Assembly (NCBI GenBank): GCA_030737875.1
Contig: CM060921.1
Location: 406,636,192 to 406,700,191 of the forward strand
Length of the DNA: 64,000 bases
DNA from: Allium sativum
Taxonomy: Eukaryota; Streptophyta; Magnoliopsida; Asparagales; Amaryllidaceae
Reading direction: 5' to 3'
Below are positions 12,675 through 23,166 of this stretch, in pieces. Every line of letters begins with the position of its first letter. Position 1 is the first letter of the stretch. The position numbers and the translations under genes were made by a program. Below the pieces are notes generated by a model. The model saw only the letters and a list, made by a program, of their open reading frames with translations. It had not been told where the DNA came from and did not search any database.

Positions 12675-13004
12675 AGACTTGTTGACCCGCTTTTTAGTCA
12701 AAGCAGTCACATATGGAATCTCTGATAAACAACACACTAGAGTATTGGAAACGTCGTCAGAAGACAGGCAGCGATTAGGTCGAAATCGCATCACAAACAA
12801 AGAAAGGCCCGAAACTCCTACTAGATGACCTTTTTTGGGCCCAAAAACAGCAATTACGGAGCTGAGCTTTGTAATTCTTGTAGATCTCTGAATCAGCTTC
12901 AGTTTGAGCTTTGGTTTGGCTCAATCGGACTTATGGTTTGAAAGTTACGCCCGTTTCCGTGAACGCATGCAGAACTGGAAACCTGGAATTTAGCATTGAA
13001 TAGA

Positions 13005-13325
13005 TCCTCGGATCGGATCGGACAAGCCTGTTCGGATCGGACGCTGCCTTAAAGTGGACAACTTGGCACTTTCTCTTCGCATTCACATCAGCACGGATCA
13101 GATCGGAGGGAGCATTCCCGATCCGCTCCACCTTCAAAGCATTGGACACAGAGACTTCGGATTGAGGACACCAACTCGGTTCGGATCGGACCCGGACCGA
13201 CCCGCCTGAAGTATCCTGCACCGAAGTGCTTCCAGCCTTCGGATCGGAGATTCCACCTCGGTTAGGATCGGACCCGAACCGATCCGACCCTAGGTAACCT
13301 GCTGCTACACTTCGGATCTGACCTA
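13005..13325. repeat. GGATCGGA motif cluster within the solo LTR
   Basis: GGATCGGA or close variants recur irregularly across about 320 bp (around 13010, 13035, 13095, 13180, 13240, 13265, 13285). The cluster lies upstream of the TATA box of this LTR. Confidence 0.65.
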
Positions 13326-13486
13326 TTCTTAAGGAGTCAATACCTCCTACTCTCATGGATCGAGCTCCACCTGTCCTAGCACGATCTGAAGACCACTTCT
13401 CCACTACTTCCGAGATGGCCTCACCACCCTCCACGTGGCGCCTCCGAACCGGACCGCTCCAGGGCTATGCAAGGCTCCTCTATGCC

Positions 13487-13494
13487 TATAAATA
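13487..13494 (+). promoter_or_regulatory. TATA box of the solo LTR
   Basis: TATAAATA, preceded by a GC-rich stretch, about 810 bp into the 1.19-kb LTR. This fits a U3/R boundary shortly downstream. Confidence 0.55.
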
Positions 13495-13872
13495 CACCGT
13501 GAGATGGACATTTGAGGGGATCTTTTCGGTTCTAACTGATCATGGCTTCTACCACCACTTCACGCAAGGTCATTGCTCAATGAAGAAGCCAAATTCCACA
13601 TAATAACACGAGGATTTCGTGTATAATCTCCACTTTTCTCACTTCTTTTCATTGTAAACACGAGGATTTCGTGTATAAATGGCAAGAAAACAACATTGTA
13701 ATAGCTTCTTAGGATTTAAGAAACTATAAAGTGGACGTAGGCTTGGATTGAGCCGAACTACTATAAAAATCTCGTGTGTCTCCTCTTATTTTACTGCTTT
13801 TTCCGCATTAATATGTGATTGTGAGGTTTTCACATAGCATTTGGGTGTTAGGCCCAAATTTCGGTCTAACAA

Positions 13873-13904
13873 GACTTATGCTTTTTGTGCATAAGTCAAA
13901 ATGT
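13873..13904. repeat. Inverted repeats at the solo-LTR target site
   Basis: GACTTATGC and GCATAAGTC form 9-bp arms around a 7-base loop. TTTTGTGCA and TGCACAAAA give an overlapping inverted pair extending to about 13912. After removal of the solo LTR the left arm is extended by TTTT matching AAAA on the right. Confidence 0.6.
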
Positions 13905-14035
13905 GCACAAAATACTATTCCTAGCTCATGCATTCAATTTATCCTATTTTAACTAACAAAATACAACGACCACGCATATACAATGGTGCACATATACGCA
14001 AATAACCACTATTATACAATGGGCCAAAAACTTGC

Positions 14036-14140
14036 TGATGCAGCGTAGGCCGATACCAAGAATGGTGCAATGCAGGGTGATACCAAGAATGATGCAATGC
14101 AAGGAAATACCAAGGATGATGCAGCACAGGGTTAGTTGGC
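14036..14140 (+). repeat. 27-bp tandem repeat in E 5' LTR
   Basis: Three to four degenerate units built on GATACCAAGAATGATGCAAT with GCAGGG. The same array lies at 63852-63950. The unit is nine codons long and, in the 3' copy, continues the pol reading frame. Confidence 0.8.
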
Positions 14141-14338
14141 TTCAATGATAGCTATTTCGGTATCGAAAATAATCTGTTTCAGTATCGGCGATAATCTTCT
14201 TTGTTAGTTTTCTGTTCCAGCTCATGTGGTATCGGTTTCGTTGTATCAGAGATAATTCATAGGTAATTCTTTGCATATGTTTCGACTCAAGCGGTTTCGA
14301 TGTGGTCTAAAATGAACTCCTTTGCATTTCCTGTTTCA

Positions 14339-14343
14339 GTTTC
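14339..14343. repeat. Target-site duplication of element B, left copy
   Basis: GTTTC immediately before TGTAACAGCC. The identical GTTTC is at 51230-51234 just after the 3' LTR of B. Confidence 0.9.
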
Positions 14344-14724
14344 TGTAACAGCCCACATTTTACGTATCAGAAGATCATAAAATATTTTTATTTTGTTCCC
14401 TGAGGGTTGGATCATACTCATATTTTAATATGTTGCTTTTGGAGATGTGAGACATGTCCATAATTTTTACCAATTTTGTTTATGACCATTTTGGCCCTAT
14501 CAGACTTGTATAGGGCATAACTTTTGACTCGGGTCGAATCAGGTGGTGATACCTATGCTATTGGAAAGGAAATGATGATTGCCTTTCAGTGGAGTGGTTA
14601 CATTAAAATTTTGGTTTAGCGGTTTGGGAGGAATCACTGTTTTAAGGTTTAACAGTTGGCTGTTCAGGTTTTGGGAGCCTTAATGGGCTGATTTGGATAG
14701 CCCATTAATGGGCTGATAGAAGGG

Positions 14725-14733
14725 TATAAATAG
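14725..14733 (+). promoter_or_regulatory. TATA box in B 5' LTR
   Basis: TATAAATAG, about 380 bp into the LTR. The aligned site in the 3' LTR, near 48904, reads TAACAAG, so the motif is lost there. Confidence 0.6.
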
Positions 14734-14904
14734 GGAGTGGGAGGTATGAGAAATGGATTAGTTTCTCTATTCTCTCATTTGATGGCATATGTTCCTCCTT
14801 CCTCTAACACCTTTCCACCATTAAAATCAAGATATATGCTTGGGAAATCGAAGATCTACACCATCGGAGGCTATATCTACATGATTTCAAGGGAAAATTC
14901 AAGG

Positions 14905-14909
14905 AGTTT
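14905..14909. repeat. Target-site duplication of element C, left copy
   Basis: AGTTT before TGAAACACC. The same five bases are at 41651-41655. The uninterrupted site, with a single copy, is seen in the B 3' LTR near 49080. Confidence 0.93.
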
Positions 14910-15292
14910 TGAAACACCCCACCTCCGTTAGGGTCACTCTCAAAGGGAATGCCCTGATTTTGGTGGAGGTTTATAAGTATAAGTCACAGATATACAAGAC
15001 AGATATAAGAACACATATTTTTGAACAGCGGAAAACAACAACAACTTTTATTTCAACATAATACGTGTTACACAAACCATGTCATAATTTGTCTTACAAT
15101 ACTTCCAAAATCATAATTGTCTTGATTACATTATTTAAAGAAGCATAAAGAAAACATAAATAAACTGCATAAGTCCCATAATTGTTGTCCAAGCCATAGT
15201 CCAAAACGAAAAAGATCCAAGCAATACATTCTTTCTCTTCAAGCTGGATGTGAAAGCTGGTCAAGCTGCGGTATTCCCTCCCTGTAGACCTG

Positions 15293-15316
15293 GGAGGGGG
15301 GGGGGGGCGGGGGGGA
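15293..15316 (+). repeat. G-run with quadruplex potential in C 3' LTR
   Basis: Long G-tracts broken by one A and one C. A shorter run of pure G sits at the matching place in the other C LTR (38763-38774) and in A (8139-8148). Length differs between copies, as expected of a slippage-prone tract. Confidence 0.75.
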
Positions 15317-15628
15317 CGAAAGAAAAGAAGGCGAAAGAAAAGTAGAGTCAGACATAAAGCCTGAGTAAGTCTAGGACTATTCAGTCTATGAATAAAGAAC
15401 TGGGTATGATAAGCATAAACTGGAAATGAGAAAGCACCATAAACTAAGTTAAGTTGTCTAGGGTCGAATACACTATCGTACCCCATATTAATCTCTGTAC
15501 CCATATAAACTAGTTCCCAACAGGCACCACATAATGAGGGTGAAGTGATCCATTTCTGATGATCAGCTCCTACTCGCATAGTTACATGTGTCTTACGGCC
15601 CCCGTTGTTGTAGTTACCTATGCTGGTC

Positions 15629-15659
15629 CCACCATGGGGTGTATCAAGTCCCATGGTGG
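15629..15659 (-). repeat. 10-bp-arm hairpin in C 3' LTR
   Basis: CCACCATGGG and CCCATGGTGG flank an 11-base loop. The other C LTR has one mismatch (near 39089-39119). Element A has a weaker related form near 8578-8610, and the loop GTGTATCA is shared. Confidence 0.7.
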
Positions 15660-16062
15660 CGGCCCGACACAATTCTAGAATGCACAGGTATGTTACTGGT
15701 GCCCAGTGCCTTATTTTTCTGTGTCGGAGTGTGTGCACGCCCGCACCCCGTTAGAACCTACACTGCTGCACCACCGCCGTCGATTTGACCTCTTACAGTC
15801 AGCCCAATAATCGTGCCCCACCCTGCCTAGTTCAGGGTATCCTGATACACCTTGTAGGGTTACTGCTGAAAAGGGTCCCCCGCTACTAGGTTTTCTATTT
15901 CTAGCCAACATGCTAAGTTGGTTAAGTGTTTTATAAACCTAACCCCCAATCAGTCTGTATAGTTTAGCATGTTTTATTTTGATTAAGTATTAATATAATT
16001 TACTTAATCCTATCAATCCTGACTCAGCCTTAATTTTCTTATTAAAGCCTCGACCTCTCACA

Positions 16063-16244
16063 TTAGACAGGTATTGTTGTGGCTGCCTGTTGCCGGTTGG
16101 GTCCGGGCAGTCTTACGCCACAACTCAGTCTAACCTCGGGTCCTTATTGGGCTCTGTGTTTAACCACCCACATTGGATAGGTATTGTTGTGACTACTGGA
16201 CAGCCGGGCGGTTCCGGGCAGGTTTACATCATAACTCAATCCAA
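16063..16244 (-). repeat. Tandem stem-loops in C 3' LTR with covarying stems
   Basis: Copy 1: outer TTAGAC (16063-16068) with GTCTAA (16128-16133), inner GTTGTGGC (16076-16083) with GCCACAAC (16117-16124). Copy 2: outer TTGGAT (16173-16178) with ATCCAA (16239-16244), inner GTTGTGA (16186-16192) with TCATAAC (16229-16235). Two base pairs of the outer stem change together between copies. Confidence 0.8.
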
Positions 16245-17605
16245 CCTCGGGTTAAACACATCGTATTTTCTACATTTACATATTTTGTCTCTTTTCTTTT
16301 TATATGTAAATATTTGCGGCCCATTATTCAAATTCATCTTTATTGGTTAAAATTTATTTATGCCACTTAATTGTTTTTCAAGGTGGTTGGCATGCGTCAA
16401 ACATGCCAACACATATGTTCTATATTTTAACCCAAACATCATTACCCCCGTTTTACACGTTCGCTACAATATAAGATATGTTGGGTTTAAAATTTAAACC
16501 CAACTTAGCCATATGAAAAGGGGAGGCATATAACATGGTGTTTATAAGGTAACATAAAAAGGGGAGTGTGAACGCATGAACTTGCAGCATAACGATTCAA
16601 TTAACATGAATTAGGCACATGTGAACTTGCATTGTAATAGCATATAATCATGGCATAAACAATACTAAAACATGAATCATTCTATTCATATAATCATGGC
16701 ATAAAAAATACTTAAACATGAATCATTCTATTCATATAATCATGGCATAAAAAAAACATGAATCATTCTATTCATGTAAACTTGCAATTGGAATGTAAAT
16801 CTAACTTAATTGTGCCACATATATCACCATATGGTTTTGATAACAACTTAGGCCTAAAACATGTTTTCAACTAGGCATAATACCAAACATAGTTTAGTCA
16901 TGTTCATAAAGATGCTTACTTTTGTTTCTAATACAAAAGTATGATTTGCCAATTTCAACATAGATTCATATAAACCATAGTACTTAGTCGAGTCCAATTA
17001 CACACTAAAAGTGATCACAAAAGTATGTACATCATATTGGCATAATAGTGAATCATATTCTTGCATGAATCCCAATTAAAATTCCACAACATGTGGTTGT
17101 TAACATGAATCATATACTTGTATGAATACCTAAATAAAATACCACAACATATGGTTGTTAACATGAATCATGTACATGTATGAATCCCAAATAAAACACC
17201 ACAACATATGGTTGTTAACTTCCAACATAAATCACATACTTACAAATATCCAATCGTATACCATAACACTCCCGAATCGTTTAGAATCAAAACAACATAC
17301 AAATATAGATTATTATCGCCACAATTCCATTTCTCATTTTACACAAATCAAACGCAATTAATTATTCACATCGGAATAGCACTCTACTTACAACGTATGA
17401 CGAATCTTCAATTCAGGAATCTGAATTCTGAATTTGGAGATGCTATCCTTTGTTGTAGGCGTTGTTTTAATTGACGTTGCTTTAGGCTTTCGAATTATCT
17501 CCTAATTGTATCTCAATTTCTGACGGCTATTCTTAGTCTCTCCTCAACAGCATGACGGTCTCATCTCCATTTTTGTTTGTGTGAATTAGGGTGAGTCTTA
17601 GGTCC

Positions 17606-17614
17606 TTTTTATAG
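17606..17614 (-). promoter_or_regulatory. Putative LTR TATA box, C 3' LTR
   Basis: The minus strand reads CTATAAAAAGGACC. It is conserved at 41066-41074 and in the A LTRs. Confidence 0.5.
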
Positions 17615-17739
17615 AGTTTGTGAGTTGATTTAGACCGTCGATGGAGCTTGGTTTAATAATAGCCATTCGTTTGAAGGAGAGACAAACCAGGAGCTGACAC
17701 CTAGCCCTAATGACAAGGCAAGGCTCAGAAAATCGACCA

Positions 17740-17915
17740 AACATAGACCAGGCCAGCCAGGGAGGGCTGGGTTCGACCTGGCTCAGGAGCCAGGTCGACA
17801 TGCCAGTCGACACCGTGTCGACTTGGCAATCGACACGGGTGACCCAGGTCGACTGCCCAGTCGACCTGGTTAGCCCAAGGTCGACTGCCAAGTCGACCTG
17901 GGTGCCTTGGGCGGG
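17740..17915. repeat. GTCGAC cluster with palindromes in C 3' LTR
   Basis: GTCGAC occurs seven or more times in about 150 bp. A perfect pair CCAGGTCGACTG / CAGTCGACCTGG with a 2-base spacer lies at 17844-17869, followed by a second, 9-bp-arm pair. The block is in the U3 side of the LTR. Confidence 0.85.
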
Positions 17916-18190
17916 TAAATTCCCGCCCTGGCCAATTGGGCCCGATTTTGAATTTTGAATTGGTTTTTCTAGGCTGTTTTGGTCTGTTTGAATTTTAAAC
18001 TGAATTCTGAAACTTCCGGAGGCCATATCTTCTTCATATGGAGTCCGTTTTACGCAAACTCGGACTCTATCTCAAGCAGAATTCCGAGACGAACGCAACG
18101 GCTTATCCCGTTTCCCTTAATTCTTTGATTTGAAACTAATTATACTTTAATTTGTGAATTTCACTGTTATAGAGTACACGGGGTGTTACA

Positions 18191-18205
18191 TTCTCCCCCA
18201 CTTAA
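18191..18205 (-). other. Element C polypurine tract
   Basis: The minus strand reads TTAAGTGGGGGAGAA directly before TGTAACACCC. Confidence 0.87.
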
Positions 18206-18766
18206 AAGGATTTCGTCCCCGAAATCTTCAAGTTCAGGAAGAATGTATATCCTAACATCCAAACATCCATCTACTCATCCATCAAACACGAGCATCCATT
18301 GTCCTTAAAAGACTTCTAATGCTTCATGATCATATGAGAAGTGTGTGTGTACATGTACTTATCTAATGCAAAATCAGGCGGTCTACTGATTCAGTTGACC
18401 TCCTTAATGCGAATTATGTAAGTGCCATGAATCCATTATGTATGCAAATTCTCCTATTCATGATTCTACATGAGTGCACAATCATTAATACAAATGCAAC
18501 ATCCATATGAAAACACATTAAAGTTCAACCATATACAAATGCAAACATATATGCATATGCAATATGAAGTGACTGAGCCGATCTAAAACCTAGATTGTGT
18601 GTGTATATGCAACCACGAGCAACCACTAGCAATCACTTGCAACCACTTGCAACCACTTGCAACCATCATCCATAACATGTTTCAGTTACATATTTTCATC
18701 CAAAGGGTTTCTTCCTAAAAGATAAGGTCGAGGAGATATACCCAAAAAGATAGATAAAAGCGCAAC
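18206..18766 (-). other. Element C non-coding 3' region
   Basis: Homologous to 2641-3259 of A. It includes a short tandem CAACCACTTG-type repeat at about 18608-18665. There is no supported gene. Confidence 0.6.
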
Positions 18767-19787
18767 TTAAGGAAAAAGAAAGATCAAAGATGTACCCTCG
18801 AAAAGAAAAGGGTAGGCTGCGCGTATTCTAGCTTCAGTTTCCCAAGTTGCGTCTCCTTCGGCGTCGCTCCACTGAGCCTTGATGAGCTTGACTTCGCGGT
18901 TGCGTAGCTTCTTCACTTCCGTTCCTAATATGCGGGTTGGAACTTTCCTCACGGTTGCTTCGCGTTCCACTTCAGCTTCTTCTAGGATATTTGGCTCTAC
19001 CACTTCAGAAGAATCATGTAGACATTTTCGGAGATGTGAAACGTGAAAGACGTTGTGAACTTCGGCCAATTTTTCGGGTAGCTCTAATCTATAGGCCATT
19101 TTCCCAATCTTCTCAATAATTGGAAATGGTCCTACGAACCTTGGTGCTAGCTTTCCTGTGATTCTAAAACGAACAACGTTCCTTAGCGGAGATACTTTAA
19201 GAAAAACTCTATCCCCAACCTCAAATTCAAGGTCGGTCCTCCTCTTGTCGGCGTAGGACTTTTGTCTGTCTTGGGTCGTCTTCATCCTTCTTCGTATTAA
19301 GTCTACTTTCTCTGAAGTCTCTCGGATCATATCTGGTCCAAGTATGAGCTTATCAGTAGACTCCCACCAACAAGTGGGTGATCGACACGGTCTTCCACAT
19401 AAAGCTTCGAAGGGCGCCATTCCGATGGTTGCTTGATAGCTGTTGTTGTAGGCAAATTCCACCAAATCAAGATGGTCGTCCCATGTCCCTCCAAAGTCAA
19501 GGACGCACAGTCTTAAAAGGTCCTCCAAAACTCTGTTCACTCTTTCTGTTTGGCCGTCGGTTTGGGGATGATAGGCTGTGCTCAAGCATAACTGTGTGCC
19601 TACCGCTTCTTGCAGACTCCGCCAAAACTCACTTGTGAAGATAGGGTCTCGGTCACTAACAATGCTGGATGGTATTCCATGGAGTTGAACAATTTCCTTG
19701 AGGTAAAGAGATGCTAGGGATGAGGCAGTTCTTTTATTTTTGACAGGTAAAAAGTGGGCGCTTTTAGTAAGCCTATCCACTATTACC
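18767..19787 (-). pseudogene. pol: Element C pol, 3' part: integrase core end and chromodomain
   Basis: The second piece of the integrase gene, cut from the first at 34856 by element D. It begins at VIVDRLTKSAHF and keeps the second catalytic Asp (SDRDPIFTS) and the Glu of QTERVNRV. The C-terminal GPFPI region, a DVFHVSHLR-like block and the chromodomain (KLRNREVKLIKAQW, TWETEARIR) follow, with the tail YPFLFEG. Some frame upstream of 19787 belongs to the D LTR and is not part of the gene. The sequence is open to its natural stop. Disruption is entirely due to the D insertion. Confidence 0.93.
19783..19787. repeat. Target-site duplication of element D, left copy
   Basis: TTACC before TGTAACGACC, and TTACC again at 34851-34855 after the 3' LTR. 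Joining the C pol across it keeps the integrase frame. Confidence 0.95.
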
Positions 19788-20640
19788 TGTAACGACCCAG
19801 AAAATCTGAACCAATTAAAAAAATTTAAATTGGCCAAAATAATGGATTTTAAATATTTAAAATAAATATTTTAAATAATAGAGATGAAAAGTGAGTTTGA
19901 ATCGACAATTGAAAACGAATATAATTAATTATAATTATAAACAAGGCCTGAAATGGCGATGCAGTTTCAAAAATTGAATTCAAACTTTGTCGGACTATAC
20001 CGGGTGCAAAACAAAGTGGATTTTAGTGAAACCAAAAATATTTAAATCTGTTAGTGAATACCTTTCTAACGAATCTGAAAAATCGAATTTTCATAACGGA
20101 AAGCAAAAGTTATGGCCGAATGAATTTTCAGAAAGGTCGCTATGGAATTTATATAGTAGTGAAATTGGCCATTTTGCATACGACCTCGGAATTCAACGAA
20201 ACCAGTTTTGTTGGATCTGGGATGTGAAGTTATTGCTAGGTTTCAAATTTCATAATTTTTGAAGCTAGTATGTGAGCGTGGCAAAGGAAAACGTGTTTTG
20301 GTCAATTACAGTTAAATTGGATCGACCAGAAATGGGCCTTTTTGCAAACGGTCTCAGAATTCGACGAAACTAGTTTTGTTGGGACCGTATCGTCAAAACA
20401 TAGCTAGATTTATTTTTCTGGAATTTTTCGAATCAGTTTGTGGCCCTGGAAAATTGAAATGCACGTACAAATCAAATATTAAATGTTTTATATTTTAATT
20501 TGAAGGAAAACTGACTGAAACGGTCGAATGAGCCTACGAAACATGTCCCATTGTGTTCGAAATGGGGGTAAAACGCTAGGGACGATAGTCGTTGGGTTTG
20601 AATTGGTGTTTGTGTGTGAAAGAGGGTATTTTCGGATTTT

Positions 20641-20655
20641 TAAAAATATATATAC
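20641..20655 (+). promoter_or_regulatory. Putative TATA region of D 5' LTR
   Basis: AAAAATATATATACG followed about 40-60 bp later by a TCTCTC-rich leader-like stretch. The 3' LTR has TATATAAATA at about 30565. Position and composition only. Confidence 0.4.
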
Positions 20656-21405
20656 GTAAACAAAAAAAAATCATTGGTCAGAAATTCTATTTTCTCTCTC
20701 CCCGAAGTTCGACCGAAGGCGGAAAACGTTCGATTCCTTCTCTCTTCATTTTCTCCCTCTACAAGCAAAATCAGTCCCTCCTCCAGTTGAAGATTTTGTA
20801 GAGCTAGGAGAGATCTTCAAATCCATATAAGGTTTGGATTTTTTCAATGCGTGGTTTGGGAGAACGGACGTCGAGAAGTTGGCGCGTTCAAGCCGCCGCC
20901 GCCGCCTCAGGCGATCGAACGCCACCGCACCCCCCTGCGCTGAAAGCTCTCTCCTTCCCCTTCGACACTGCGTAGGCCGATCGAGCCATCGATTCACGGA
21001 TTTCACGAAATCGCGTGACCTAGTTTTGAACATTTCAGAAAGGTATACAGCTTGTTTTGTTTTCAGCTGTTTTAACACCTTTAAACCATTGCAAACTTTG
21101 AAAAATCATATCTTTTTCGTTCGTTAATGAAATTCGATGAAACAGGAAATATCGTGACCGTGAGGACGTCTTCTACATTTTAGAAGAGACCGCATATTTT
21201 GCTGAGCCTTCTGCTATTTTTGGTGGAGTGGAATCCAATGTGAGATTTCTAATTTATAAACGATATGGAAACGACGATGTATAAATTATATATTCGATGT
21301 ATGAGTTATATAAGCATGTATAAGCGTTGTATAAGTTGTATGTTCGATGTATAAGTTATATATGCATTGTAAAAATTATATATGTGTTGAAATAGAAGTG
21401 AATTG

Positions 21406-21445
<40 letters not shown>
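21406..21445. repeat. (TA)n microsatellite in D 5' LTR
   Basis: About 40 bp of TA here, against about 18 bp at 31323-31340 in the 3' LTR, so it has changed length since insertion. Confidence 0.95.
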
Positions 21446-21448
<3 letters not shown>

Positions 21449-22742
21449 CCTTGTCCACAAACCATGGACGATATTTATTGATTGTGATTGGTGTGAAAAT
21501 TGATTGATAGCGAATGGTTGTTTGGGATTGTTTGTGGTTGATATTGATTGATTGTGGTTGAAAAATACCCATTTGTGGTTGAGAAATATTTGGTTGAAAC
21601 CACATAGGATTAGTTTGTGGAAATGAAATAAATATATACATGTCGCCTGCGTGCGAACTAGATGCATGATCCCCATTGTCAAAAACCACGAGGTTTTAAG
21701 GTAGAGCGAGGAGCCGTACTAGGGACGGTCCCGGTTTTAACTACCCTGCCATTATGCTGCCGAAATTTTGAATAATATTCATGTGTTTGAATTATTTTCA
21801 TTTGTCGAAACTATATTTATTCGTTGAATAAAAAATCTTCATGTGTTGAATCGATATTCATTCGTTGATTAGAAATTCATATGTTGAATGGTATTCGTGT
21901 TTTAAATATAAAAATCACATTTTTATCTATATATAGAAACTATAGAAAACCTTCATGTGTTGAGTCGATATTCATTCATTGAATTGAAATTCATGTGTTG
22001 AATGGTATTCATATTTTGAAATAAATTGTTTCATAATAAAAATCACCTTTTATCAACTATACGGACTATGTAAAATAATCTCATTTTAAAAGAAATTGTT
22101 TTATAATAAAAATCCTATTTTTATCACCTATATAAACTATATAAAATAATAGTGTTTTGAAATGAATTGTTTTACAATAAAAATCACATTTTTATTATAT
22201 ACACGAATTGTTGAAATGTGAAGTGTTAAAAATAGCCACTCGTTCAAATAAATATATATGAGTTGAAATATTCATTAATTAGCTAATGATATGATTTTTG
22301 CCTATACATGCAACATTAGAATGAATGGTGTTTTTAAACTAAATGGAATCAAATATGAAGTTGAATGGAAAATGATAAGTGATAAAAACTATATATATGT
22401 ACATGCATATTTATTGAACAGGTTATAGCAAAGGGGCTAGAGAAGAGGAATAAAATTTTGTGCCCGACAAATAGGTACATATTTACTGTTTTGTTTGGGT
22501 GATGATTTTATGAGCCTGTTGGCTAGCCGCTTGGCTTTTTCTTTTTCTTTTTGACATGAGACGCCCGTGTGGCTATTTGGGAATTTTCCCAGCCCCTCCC
22601 GTACAAAGGAGGTTATGGAGAAATTTTCCAAAATTTAAAGGCGTTAGTGAAATATTTGAAGTGAAACGATATTGAAATTGTTGAATGAGCTATATTTATA
22701 TAAATATATAAATATAAATAAAATTAAAACGTAACGTGGCCG

Positions 22743-23166
22743 TGCAGTTCGTGTTTTGAAACCGTGATTTCAAACAACTAGTGCGGAAAATCCGACCATT
22801 GGATTTTCCCGAAACCGCAACCGTCGGGTTCGTCTTGGAAATATCTTTCCAACGGCACCAACCTTGTAAAAATCCAACGGTTGGATTGTCTGGAATGTTT
22901 AATTAAAATCTGAAGAAAAACAGCGCCAGAAATGATTATATTTATATATAAATATAATTATATTTAATCGAATAACGACGCCGCAGTTCGTGTTTTGAAA
23001 TCGAAACTTCAAACGATTGTACTGGGAGATCCGACCGTCGGATTTTCCCGAAACTGGAACCGTTGGATTCGTTTCGAAAAGACCTTTCTAATGATGTAAA
23101 TTGTGTGAAGATCCAACGATAAGATTTTTAGATATGTGAAAATCAAATCTGAAGAAAAACAGCGCC
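22743..23166 (+). repeat. Diverged direct duplication inside D 5' LTR
   Basis: Units 22743-22929 and 22983-23166 share GCAGTTCGTGTTTTGAAA at the start, ATCCGACC and GGATTTTCCCGAAAC in the middle and CTGAAGAAAAACAGCGCCA at the end. The same pair is in the 3' LTR (about 32640-32823 and 32884-33066). F has one recognisable copy (59140-59350). Confidence 0.8.

Larger units (their letters stand above)
12680..13871 (+). mobile_element. Solo LTR, probably Ty1/copia-like
   Basis: It starts TGTTGACCC and ends GGTCTAACA, imperfect inverted termini with TG...CA ends. It is flanked by identical 5-bp repeats AGACT at 12675-12679 and 13872-13876. Inside are a TATA box (TATAAATA, 13487-13494), a repeated block ACACGAGGATTTCGTGTATA near 13604 and 13657, and a terminal block typical of copia U5 regions. 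No internal domain is present, so recombination between two LTRs of a full element is the likely origin. The open frame on the minus strand (12931-13434) is made of GGATCGGA repeats and has no known domain. Confidence 0.78.
14036..14343 (+). repeat. Element E 5' LTR, first part
   Basis: It matches 63852-64000. It begins TGATGCAGCG with a 27-bp tandem repeat and ends at GTTTC (14339-14343), the target-site copy of element B. It continues at 51230. Confidence 0.82.
14344..14909 (+). repeat. Element B 5' LTR, first part
   Basis: It aligns with 48523-49083 of the 3' LTR and stops at AGTTT, the target site of C. It contains the TATA box. Confidence 0.92.
14910..18190 (-). repeat. Element C 3' LTR
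   Basis: 3281 bp, nearly identical to 38381-41650. It contains the G-run at 15293-15316, the hairpin at 15629-15659, tandem stem-loops at 16063-16244, a TATA-like motif and the GTCGAC cluster. The longest open frame in it (15094-15738, minus) has low-complexity sequence and no recognisable domain, so it is not called a gene. Confidence 0.95.

Noticed and set aside
12931..13434. 167-codon minus-strand open frame
   Set aside because: Built from GGATCGGA repeats within the solo LTR. Composition explains the open frame.
15094..15738. 214-codon minus-strand open frame
   Set aside because: Lies wholly inside the C 3' LTR, includes a translated homopolymer run, has no domain, and the equivalent frame in the other LTR is shorter.
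16161..16250. tRNA-like fold suggested by GGTTCCGGGCAGG near the stem-loop
   Set aside because: No acceptor or anticodon arms of tRNA size, and stem spacing is wrong.
20834..21127. 97-codon frame in the D LTR (also at 30751) as a leader protein
   Set aside because: No known domain, and the C-terminal part differs in frame between LTR copies because of a small indel.
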